DNA from: DATADD01 sp036258675
GTDB taxonomy: Bacteria; Actinomycetota; CADDZG01; WHSQ01
Assembly (NCBI GenBank): GCA_036258675.1
Contig: DATADD010000100.1
Coordinates: 1-18,900 of the forward strand
Length of the DNA: 18,900 bases
Direction of reading: 5' to 3'
Numbering within the stretch: position 1 is the stretch's first letter; each line of letters starts with the position of its first letter. Below the pieces are notes generated by a model. It saw only the letters and a program-made list of their open reading frames with translations. It was not told where the DNA came from and ran no database searches. Below, one piece after another: positions 6,957 to 13,763 of this stretch. A program made the position numbers and the translations under genes.

Positions 6957-7462
6957 CGCAGGTGCGCGCCGACGATCGCATCGCCGCACGGGTGTGGGAG
7001 GCGCTCGCGCACGTCGCGGATCCCGAGATCCCCGCCGTCTCCGTGATCGACATGGGCATGGTCGAACGCGTCGATGTCGCCGGCGGCCGCGTGCGCGTCG
7101 TGGTGCTGCCGACCTTCACGGGGTGCCCGGCGGTGCCTCAGATCGAGGCGGACGTGGCTCGTGCGGCCCAAGCCGTCGAGGGCGTCGTCGAGGCGCGCGT
7201 CGAGATGTCCTTCGACCCGCCGTGGACCACCGACCGCATCACCCCCGACGGGCGCAGGCGGCTGCGCGACTTCGGCCTCGCGCCGCCCGAGGACGGCGTC
7301 CCGGTGCTCATCGCGAGCATCGGGCTCCCCGATCGGGCGCGCTGTCCCTTCTGCGGGAGCCGCGCCACGCGCGCGGAGAGCATGTTCGGACCGACCCCCT
7401 GCCGCGCCGTCTTCTACTGCGACGCGTGCCGCAACCCCTTCGAGCAGTTCAAACCCGTCTGA
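6953..7462 (+). CDS. paaD: PaaD, MIP18/DUF59-family maturation protein of the epoxidase
   Basis: PaaD is needed for the activity of phenylacetyl-CoA epoxidase, probably in Fe-S or iron-centre maturation, and is not part of the core complex. The 169-residue protein has an N-terminal DUF59 domain (DPEIPAVSVIDMGMV at 23-37 and the conserved cysteine C58 in TFTGCPA) and a C-terminal zinc-ribbon-like region with C131, C134, C156 and C159, plus C150. It ends in NPFEQFKPV, a typical PaaD terminus. The GTG start overlaps paaC by four bases. It is the last gene of the operon: the next gene converges after 31 bases, so paaE does not follow. Confidence 0.95.
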   Translation: MTQVRADDRIAARVWEALAHVADPEIPAVSVIDMGMVERVDVAGGRVRVVVLPTFTGCPAVPQIEADVARAAQAVEGVVEARVEMSFDPPWTTDRITPDGRRRLRDFGLAPPEDGVPVLIASIGLPDRARCPFCGSRATRAESMFGPTPCRAVFYCDACRNPFEQFKPV

Positions 7463-7475
7463 GCCGACGTCCACG

Positions 7476-7495
7476 GGGCGCGAGCCGGCGCGCTC
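7476..7495. terminator. GC-rich hairpin between convergent paaD and the GGDEF/HD-GYP gene
   Basis: GCGCG (7478-7482) pairs with CGCGC (7489-7493) around a 6-base loop, extendable to 7 pairs with one G-U. It occupies the end of a 31-base convergent gap. It lacks a U-tract, so it is only a possible bidirectional terminator. Confidence 0.28.
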
Positions 7496-10400
7496 AAGCC
7501 CCCGTGCCGTCCCTCGCGGGCAGCTGCACGAACACGTCCACGACCGCAGGGTCGAACTGCGTCCCGCGCGCTTCGAGCAGGCGCCGGCGCGCCTCCCGCT
7601 CGCTCATCGCATTGCGGTAGGGGCGGTCGGTCGTCATGGCGTGGAAGGCATCGCACACGAAGATGATGCGAGCCTCGACCGGGATCGCGTCGCCCGCGAG
7701 GCCGTCGGGGTAGCCCCTGCCGTCGAACCGCTCGTGACAGGCGCGCACGATCGGCCTGACGTCCTCGAGGCGCACGATGGGGGCGAGGATGCGCTCGCCG
7801 AGCTCGGGATGGGTCTCCATGACCGCACGCTCGTCCTCGGACAGCGGGCCGGGCTTGAGCAGGATCTGCGACGGGATGCCGATCTTGCCGATGTCGTGGA
7901 AAAGCGCCCCGAGCTCGAGCCGCTTCAGCGAGCGCGCGTCGAGTCCCATCGCATGGCCCATCTCGAGCGCCATGTCCGTGATGTCGCGTGCATGAGACGA
8001 CGTGTACTCGTCCTTCGCCTCGAGCGCGTTGGCGAGTGCCTCGACGGTGGAGAGGAACGTCTGCTCGAGCGCTTCGAAGCTCGACGCGCGCTCGATCGCG
8101 AGCCGCGCCTGGTGCGCGATCCCCTGCAGCAGCCTCATCTTGCGCTCGGAGAACCGGTACGCGCCGAGGGCGGGGGCGGCCGCCGTGATGACGCCGACGC
8201 GGCCGGCGTCGAGGTGAAGGGGGGCGACGGCGTAGACGAGGTCGCTTAGCCGGCCCTCGCTCCCCTGCGGTCGCGGCACCAGCGGCTCGATCGCCTCGGG
8301 CGACACCATGAACGGCTCTCCTGGGGCCAGCAGCCGGCGCGCGAGGTCGCCGGGCACGCGCACGTCGGCGATGGCGTGCATCGCATCGTCCTCGTAGCCC
8401 CACGTGCCCTGCGGCAGGAGATCGCCGGTCTCGACCTCCTCGAGCCATATCGAGGTCTTCGGCGAGCCGAGGATGCGGGCGGCCTGCTCCACGACCCTCT
8501 CGAGGACCTCCTGGAGGCCCTGTGCCGCGGTCAGCTCTCGTCCGAACTCGAGGAGCGCGTTGGCGATGTCGGCGTTCTCTTTCTGATCCTTGTAGAGGCG
8601 GGCCCTCTGCATCGCCACCGACGCCTGGTAGGAGACCCCCGCGAGCAGGCGCAGGGTCTCCGAAGAGAAGTGGAGGGTGTCGAGCTGCGGCTGCCGCACC
8701 GTGATCCAACCCTTGAGGCCCTGCAGCGGTCCGACGGCCACCGTGCGCACCTCGACCCCGGGCGGCGTGGCGAAGACCCGGATCGTCTCCTCCGGCGACA
8801 TGACGAAGGGGCCCTGGCGACCGGCCAGGAAGGAGTCACCGGTGTCGGCGTCGATCACCATGCGGACGATCGCCTCGGCGCCGGGATCCCCCGCGTAGCC
8901 GAAGTGGGCGGCGCAGTGGTAGGTGCCCGTCCTGTCGTCCTGCAGCCACAGCGAGCTCTGCGTGCCCTCGAGCAATCTCGCGGCCATCCTGACCGTCTCG
9001 TCACCGATCGAGTAGAGGGTCGGCGCGTGCGCCATCGCGTCGGAGAACTCGAGCAGCGCCTTCGCGGTCTCGGCCTCCCGTCGCTGCGCCTCGTAGAGGC
9101 GGGCGTTCTCGAGGGCGACGGAGGCGTTCCCGGCGAGCACCTCCATGAGGCGGACATCGTCCTCGTCGAACTGGCCGGTCCCGAGGCTCGACAGCACGAT
9201 GACCCCGATCACGCGGGCGCCATAGGACAACGGCACGGCGACTATCGACTCCTCGATGTCGTCGGTCCCGGGGATCTCGACCGCGTAGTCGCAGTCGAGC
9301 GCGTTGTCTATCAGCAGCGATCGGTTGAGCTCTGCCGCGCGCCCGGTGATGCCCTCTCCGAAGGAGCACCGGAGGCCCTCCTCGTCCTCCTCCTCGTACG
9401 CCGCCATGAGCGCGATGGGGACGAGCTCGTCGCCCTCTGCGAGATAGACGCGGCAGTTGTGGTAGTCGACCAGCGTCCTGAGCTCCGCCGCGATCGTCAT
9501 CCCGATCTCGCGCACGTCGTTGAGGCGGTTCAGCTTGCCGGCGACGCTCTGAAGCATCTTGAGATGCGAGACGGAGCGGATGTCCCGCAGCGACGCGGGC
9601 ACGGCTTCGGGGCGCTCCACGGTGTCGGGCTCGTAGACGATCACCCTGTTCTTGCCTTGCGCCTTGGCGGTCATCATCGCCGCCTCCGCGCACGCCGCGA
9701 GCTCGCGCGGGTTCATGGCGTGATCGGGCCCACAGGCGAGTCCCATCGACACGGTCACCCGCCCGGCCGGGCCGAACTCCGTCTCGGCCAGGCGCTCCGT
9801 GAAGCGCGCCGCGAGCCCCATGGCGTCGCGCACGTCGCACGAGGGAAGGATGACTCCGAGCTCCTCGCCCCCGAGACGACAGAGGACGTCGGAGCCTCGG
9901 ATCATGTCCCGCATGATGTCGGAGAGCCCGATAAGGACCTGGTCGCCGAGCGCATGGCTGTAGACGTCGTTGAGGCGTTTGAAGTCGTCGATGTCGAGCA
10001 TGAGCACCGCGACCGAGTCCCGCACCCGGATCGCACGCGTCAGCTCGCCGCGCAGCCGTTCGTGGAAGAAGCGGTGGTTGTAGACGCCGGTGAGCGAATC
10101 GGTCTGGGCCAACCGCTCCAGGGCGGCCCGGCTCTCGGCGTTGTCGATGGCGAGCGCGGCGGCGTCTCCGAACCTCTTGGCGAGCTCGAGCTCCTCCTCG
10201 GAGAACCAGTTGCCCTCCCCCGTCCGGTAGATGTTCAGCGCTCCCTTGATCGACTCCCGCGCGACGAGGGGGACGGAGATGAGGGCCTCCGCCTCCGGCG
10301 GGGTTCCGGGGATGATCACGACGCGCGGATCGAGGTGCGCCTCGTTCGACAGGGTCGGCTGGCGGTGCTCCACCGCCCACCCCGTGATGCCCTCGCCGAA

Positions 10401-10700
10401 GACGGCGATGCTGTCGAGGATCTCCGAGGCGTAGTCGTCGCGCGCCAGGACGGGGACGAGGAGTCGCTCCGTCTCGTTGGCCTGGTAGATCGTGAGCGTG
10501 TCGTACGGGATGATCCCGGCGAGCGTGTCGGCGATGCGCTCCAGCACGGAGTCGAGACTCTGCTCGGCCAGGACGGCGTGGAACACGTCCGCGAGGCGGC
10601 GGTAGGACTCGAGGCGCGCGACCAGAGACGGCTCTCGCCCATCGACGAGAGCCGGCGTGCCGGCGACTGCCACAGCGCCCGGGGACGGCGCGTCTTCCAC
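7494..10700 (-). CDS. GAF-GGDEF-GAF-GAF-GAF-HD-GYP protein: bifunctional c-di-GMP enzyme candidate
   Basis: This 1068-residue soluble protein carries domains for making and for degrading cyclic di-GMP. Order: GAF1 (about 35-190), GGDEF (about 197-357), then three further GAF-like domains (about 385-535, 545-700 and 712-870) and HD-GYP (about 875-1060). The cyclase signature reads GGEEL at 277-281, with L in place of the usual F; an RxxD inhibitory site (RGSD, 268-271) lies five residues before it, as in product-inhibited cyclases. The phosphodiesterase part has HDIGKIGIP at 935-943, HPELGERIL at 964-972 and HERFDGRGYPDGL at 989-1001, with the HD pair at H935/D936 and GYP at 996-998. No membrane segment or signal peptide is evident. 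The start is a GTG at 10700 with GAGG 6 bases upstream. It stands alone, diverging from the HesB-like gene. Which activity dominates cannot be read from sequence. Confidence 0.93.
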   Translation of the reverse strand: MEDAPSPGAVAVAGTPALVDGREPSLVARLESYRRLADVFHAVLAEQSLDSVLERIADTLAGIIPYDTLTIYQANETERLLVPVLARDDYASEILDSIAVFGEGITGWAVEHRQPTLSNEAHLDPRVVIIPGTPPEAEALISVPLVARESIKGALNIYRTGEGNWFSEEELELAKRFGDAAALAIDNAESRAALERLAQTDSLTGVYNHRFFHERLRGELTRAIRVRDSVAVLMLDIDDFKRLNDVYSHALGDQVLIGLSDIMRDMIRGSDVLCRLGGEELGVILPSCDVRDAMGLAARFTERLAETEFGPAGRVTVSMGLACGPDHAMNPRELAACAEAAMMTAKAQGKNRVIVYEPDTVERPEAVPASLRDIRSVSHLKMLQSVAGKLNRLNDVREIGMTIAAELRTLVDYHNCRVYLAEGDELVPIALMAAYEEEDEEGLRCSFGEGITGRAAELNRSLLIDNALDCDYAVEIPGTDDIEESIVAVPLSYGARVIGVIVLSSLGTGQFDEDDVRLMEVLAGNASVALENARLYEAQRREAETAKALLEFSDAMAHAPTLYSIGDETVRMAARLLEGTQSSLWLQDDRTGTYHCAAHFGYAGDPGAEAIVRMVIDADTGDSFLAGRQGPFVMSPEETIRVFATPPGVEVRTVAVGPLQGLKGWITVRQPQLDTLHFSSETLRLLAGVSYQASVAMQRARLYKDQKENADIANALLEFGRELTAAQGLQEVLERVVEQAARILGSPKTSIWLEEVETGDLLPQGTWGYEDDAMHAIADVRVPGDLARRLLAPGEPFMVSPEAIEPLVPRPQGSEGRLSDLVYAVAPLHLDAGRVGVITAAAPALGAYRFSERKMRLLQGIAHQARLAIERASSFEALEQTFLSTVEALANALEAKDEYTSSHARDITDMALEMGHAMGLDARSLKRLELGALFHDIGKIGIPSQILLKPGPLSEDERAVMETHPELGERILAPIVRLEDVRPIVRACHERFDGRGYPDGLAGDAIPVEARIIFVCDAFHAMTTDRPYRNAMSEREARRRLLEARGTQFDPAVVDVFVQLPARDGTGA

Positions 10701-10824
10701 GGGGAACCTCGCGCGTCGGGTTTCCAGCTTTTCTCATCGTGTTATCGAACGACGCCGGGGTCGCCTTGAAGGCCGGGCCCGGGATCGCGCGGCGGAGGCC
10801 CGCCGGCGGGGGCGTTTCCCCGCG

Positions 10825-10830
10825 TATCGT
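10825..10830 (+). promoter_or_regulatory. TATCGT -10 element, leaderless promoter of the HesB-like gene
   Basis: TATCGT is followed by six G residues and then the ATG at 10837. The G run could also act as a ribosome site, but with no spacing. The hexamer position fits a transcript beginning at the ATG. Confidence 0.48.
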
Positions 10831-10836
10831 GGGGGG

Positions 10837-11127
10837 ATGGCGATCGAGGTCACCCCCGAGGCCGCCGACGTCCTGCGCCGGTCCCTCGAGGGCAGCCGCG
10901 GCGCGGCGACCGCGATCCGGCTCCGGGCGGGTCGAGGGCTCGGAGGCGGACGCGACGTCCAGGTCGAGCTCGCCGACGAGCCCCGGCCCGACGAGGCCGT
11001 GGTCGAGCTCGAGGGCGTCACCCTGTTCGTCGACCCCGAGGTCGCGCGCGCCTACCCGAGCGCGGTGGTGGCGGTGGAGGCGCCGCACGACGTCGTCGTG
11101 GTCCGATCCGGTGGGAGGGACTCGTGA
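10837..11127 (+). CDS. HesB/IscA-like protein lacking cysteines
   Basis: The 96-residue protein has the pattern of the A-type Fe-S carrier fold: an N-terminal ITPEAADVLRRSL-like start (MAIEVTPEAADVLRRSL here), a central strand region, and a segment LFVDPEVARAYPSAVVAVE that corresponds to the IscA strand-helix. It has no cysteine at all, so it cannot bind a cluster like IscA or ErpA. Cysteine-free HesB-like proteins are common in Actinobacteria and their role is unknown. The frame is open upstream, but the ATG at 10837 gives the family start and follows a TATCGT hexamer. It overlaps the acylphosphatase start by four bases (GTGA), so the two are coupled. Confidence 0.7.
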   Translation: MAIEVTPEAADVLRRSLEGSRGAATAIRLRAGRGLGGGRDVQVELADEPRPDEAVVELEGVTLFVDPEVARAYPSAVVAVEAPHDVVVVRSGGRDS

Positions 11128-11393
11128 CCGTGCGCCGAAGGGTCGTGGTGCGGGGGCGCGTCCAGGGCGTTTTCTTCCGCGACTCGTGCAGGCGTCGCGC
11201 CGAGCAGGCCGCGGTGGCGGGATCGGTCCGCAACCTCGACGACGGCGGGCTCGAAGCGGTGTTCGAGGGCGACGAGGCAGCCGTCGCGGGCCTCGTCGAG
11301 TGGTGCGGCCGCGGGCCGAGCGGAGCCCGCGTCGACTCGATCGACGTGATCGACGAGCAGCCGCAGGGCGGGCGCGGGTTCACCGTGGCCTAG
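11124..11393 (+). CDS. acyP: Acylphosphatase
   Basis: This 89-residue enzyme hydrolyses carboxyl-phosphate bonds such as acetyl phosphate. The catalytic arginine is R19 in VRGRVQGVFFRDS and the catalytic asparagine is N37 in GSVRNLDDG, both conserved across the family; the C-terminal GRGFTVA matches the usual final strand (commonly F-x-I/V). The length is normal. The GTG start overlaps the HesB-like gene by four bases. The stop codon TAG sits at the centre of a perfect palindrome facing the aldehyde dehydrogenase gene. The physiological substrate is not indicated by the neighbours. Confidence 0.95.
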   Translation: MTVRRRVVVRGRVQGVFFRDSCRRRAEQAAVAGSVRNLDDGGLEAVFEGDEAAVAGLVEWCGRGPSGARVDSIDVIDEQPQGGRGFTVA

Positions 11394-11400
11394 GCCACGG
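11383..11400. terminator. Perfect 18-bp palindrome at convergent gene ends
   Basis: CCGTGGCC-TA-GGCCACGG overlaps the TAG stop of acyP (11391-11393). A hairpin with seven pairs and a CTAG loop forms on either strand. A second short repeat, TAGGCC (11391-11396) and GGCCTA (11404-11409), places the TAG codons of acyP and of the aldehyde dehydrogenase at its two outer ends. No U-tract follows. Confidence 0.4.
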
Positions 11401-11406
11401 CGAGGC

Positions 11407-12888
11407 CTACCTCAGGTTCACCCACACGGACTTGGACTGCGTGTAGGTCTCGATCGACTCGAGTCCGAGCTCGCGGCCGAAGCCCGATTGCTTGTAGCCG
11501 CCGAAGCTCACCGCGGGATCGTAGAGGCCCGCGGTGTTGACCCACACGGTGCCCGCCTTGATGCCGCGCGCGACCCGGTGAGCCTTGCCCAGATCGTTGG
11601 TCCAGACCGCCGCGGAGAGTCCGTAGATCGTGTCGTTGGCGACCTCGATCGCCTCGTCGACGTCGGCCACCTCGATCACGGCGGCGACGGGCCCGAAGAT
11701 CTCCTCTTGTGCGATCCGCATGTCGTTGCGCACGCCGGTGAAGACGGTGGGGGTCACGAAGTACCCGTCTCCGAGGTCGGAGGGCGCCTCGCCGCCCGCG
11801 GCCACCTCAGCTCCCTCGCGCCGTCCGATCTCGATGTAGCCGAGGACCCTGTCCCTCTGGTGCTGCGACACGACCGGGCCCATCGCGGTGTCCTCCTCGA
11901 GCGCGGGCCCGACCTTCATCGCCCGGGTCGCGTCCACGAGCGACGACACGAACTCGTCGTGAGCGGAGCGTTCGACCAGGATGCGCGAGCCCGCGGTGCA
12001 CACCTGGCCGGAGTTCAGGAACGCCCCGTTCATCGAGCCCTTCGAGGCGCGCCCCATGTCGGCGTCCGCGAACACGATGTTGGGCGACTTGCCGCCGAGC
12101 TCCAGCGTGACGCGCTTCAGGTTGCCCTCGCTCTCGTGCAGCACCTTGCGGCCGACCTCCGTCGATCCCGTGAACGTGATCTTGTCGACGCCGTAGTGCT
12201 GCGCCAGAGGCCTTCCCGCTTCCTCCCCGAAGCCGGTCACCACGTTGACCACGCCCTCCGGTATCCCGGCCTCCAGGCACAGCTGGGCGAGCCTCAACGC
12301 GGTCAGAGGCGTCTGTTCGGCGGGCTTGAGCACGACCGCGTTCCCGAACGCCAGGGCGGGGGCGATCTTCCACGCCGCCATGACGAGGGGGAAGTTCCAC
12401 GGGATGATGGCGCCGCACACGCCCACAGGCTCTCTGACCGTGTAGACGAAGAGCCGGTCGTCCGTGGGGACGGTGTCCCCCGTCACCTTCGTGGGCCACC
12501 CGGCGTAGTAGCGGAACGCCTCCGCCGCCGCCCAGATCTCCCCGGACGCGAGCCTGACGGGCTTGCCTCCGTCGAGGGCCTCGAGCTGCGCAAGGGCGCT
12601 CGAGTTGCGCTTGATGAGCTCGGCAACCTTTCCGAGAAGCTCCGTCCGCTTGCCCGGCCGCAGACCGCTCCAGCGCCGGTCGTCGACCGCGGCGCGCGCC
12701 GCACCGACGGCGGCGTCGACGTCTGCCGTCGAACCGCGCGGCACCTCGGTGATGACCCGTCCGGTCGAGGGGTCGAACACCTCGAACGTCTCCCCCGAAG
12801 CGGCGTCGCGCTCCTCTCCGCCGATCACCATCCTGGGACGTTGCTCGACGAACCCCGACGCCTCCTGCAGAAGCTCGACCTGCGCCAT
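11407..12888 (-). CDS. NAD(P)-dependent aldehyde dehydrogenase
   Basis: This 493-residue protein oxidises an aldehyde to its acid. The catalytic cysteine is C297 in NSGQVCTAGSR, the general base E263 is in LELGGKSPN, the oxyanion asparagine N165 is in IPWNFP, and K188 (VLKPAEQT) with FTGST at 239-243 forms the cofactor site. Length and motifs fit the ALDH1 / betaine-aldehyde / phenylacetaldehyde group, but substrate cannot be decided from sequence. The ATG at 12886-12888 has AGGAGG 6 bases upstream; the frame is open upstream across pheA but that is a shadow. It lies 29 bases after pheA, in the same direction. A phenylacetaldehyde role would suit the paa operon about 4 kb away, but this is speculation. 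Confidence 0.93.
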   Translation of the reverse strand: MAQVELLQEASGFVEQRPRMVIGGEERDAASGETFEVFDPSTGRVITEVPRGSTADVDAAVGAARAAVDDRRWSGLRPGKRTELLGKVAELIKRNSSALAQLEALDGGKPVRLASGEIWAAAEAFRYYAGWPTKVTGDTVPTDDRLFVYTVREPVGVCGAIIPWNFPLVMAAWKIAPALAFGNAVVLKPAEQTPLTALRLAQLCLEAGIPEGVVNVVTGFGEEAGRPLAQHYGVDKITFTGSTEVGRKVLHESEGNLKRVTLELGGKSPNIVFADADMGRASKGSMNGAFLNSGQVCTAGSRILVERSAHDEFVSSLVDATRAMKVGPALEEDTAMGPVVSQHQRDRVLGYIEIGRREGAEVAAGGEAPSDLGDGYFVTPTVFTGVRNDMRIAQEEIFGPVAAVIEVADVDEAIEVANDTIYGLSAAVWTNDLGKAHRVARGIKAGTVWVNTAGLYDPAVSFGGYKQSGFGRELGLESIETYTQSKSVWVNLR

Positions 12889-12917
12889 CTTCTTCCTCCT
12901 ATCGGCTCCCGCCCAGC

Positions 12918-13763
12918 CTATCCGGGCCCGCGCCGTTCCAGCCCGGACGCGTACGTGCCCAGCAGCCGCGTGAAAGTGGCGTGCTCGCTGACCTCGGCGA
13001 GCGCATCGACCATCGCAGGTGCCGTCGCCGGCGCTTCCACGTCGACGTAGAAGACGTACTCCCACGGCCTGCCTCCGCGCGGCCGCGACTCGAGCTTGTT
13101 GAGGTTGAGGTGGCGCTCGGCGAACGCGCCGAGGCAGCGGAAGAGCGACCCCGCGACATGGCCGACCCCGAACACGAGCGAGGACTTGTTCGCCTCGCCC
13201 AGCGGATCCGGCCGGCGCGACAGCGCACCGAAGCGCGTGTGGTTGTCGGGGAAGGTCTGTATCCGCTCGGCGAGCACGTCGAGCCCGTAGAGGTCCGCGG
13301 CGCGCCGCGAGGCGACCGCGCCGGTGCGCTCGAGCTTGTCGTCGGCGATGCGGCGCGCCGCTCCCGCGGTGTCGTAGTCGGCGCGGATCCTCACTCCGAG
13401 GGCGTGCAGGAACTCCTCGCTCTGCGCGATCGCCTGAGGATGCGAGATGACCTCGTCGAGATCGTCGGGCGCGGTGCCCGGGAGCGCCACGAGGCAATGG
13501 TCCACGCGCGCTATCGCCTCGCCCACGAGGTGGAGGCCGTGCTTGAGGAAGAGATCGTAGGTCTCGTTGATGCTGCCCGCCTGAGAGTTCTCCATCGGGA
13601 CGAGGCCGAAGTCGGCGCGCCCCACCTCCACGGCCTCGAACACCTTGCGGATCGACGCGTAGGGGCGGAGGTCACCGTCGGGCCACAGGGTCTGCGCGCC
13701 CTCCTCGGAGTAGGCGCCCGCCTCCCCCTGGTAGGCGACGACGATGTCGCGGGCGTCGGTCAG
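12918..13763 (-). CDS. pheA: Prephenate dehydratase with ACT domain, apparent CTG start
   Basis: The enzyme converts prephenate to phenylpyruvate in phenylalanine synthesis. With a CTG start it has 281 residues. The catalytic part (about 7-185) includes YQGEAGAYSEEGA at 11-23, FGLVPMENSQAGSINETYD at 52-70 and the catalytic DNHTRF at 173-178. The ACT regulatory domain (about 195-275) has GSLFRCLGAFAERHLNLNKL and ESRP at 225-228, the Phe-binding signature. No ATG, GTG or TTG occurs in frame between the CTG and the first conserved residues. GGAGGG lies 6 bases before the CTG, and the CTG overlaps the upstream stop as CTGA, the same geometry as the GTGA overlaps elsewhere here. In-frame GTG and ATG codons further upstream lack a ribosome site and would add a non-conserved extension. 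It is a monofunctional dehydratase, without a fused chorismate mutase. Confidence 0.95.
   Translation of the reverse strand: MTDARDIVVAYQGEAGAYSEEGAQTLWPDGDLRPYASIRKVFEAVEVGRADFGLVPMENSQAGSINETYDLFLKHGLHLVGEAIARVDHCLVALPGTAPDDLDEVISHPQAIAQSEEFLHALGVRIRADYDTAGAARRIADDKLERTGAVASRRAADLYGLDVLAERIQTFPDNHTRFGALSRRPDPLGEANKSSLVFGVGHVAGSLFRCLGAFAERHLNLNKLESRPRGGRPWEYVFYVDVEAPATAPAMVDALAEVSEHATFTRLLGTYASGLERRGPG

Noticed and set aside
8376..10769. A 797-codon plus-strand open frame antisense to the GGDEF/HD-GYP gene
   Set aside because: It mirrors the codon pattern of the real gene in GC-rich DNA. Its translation is a low-complexity run of Arg, Leu, Gly, His and Asp without a recognisable domain, while the opposite strand shows clear motifs.
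9001..11088. A 695-codon minus-strand frame covering the HesB-like gene and part of the GGDEF gene
   Set aside because: It is a shifted-frame shadow of the GGDEF gene plus the antisense of the HesB-like gene. No domain is recognisable.
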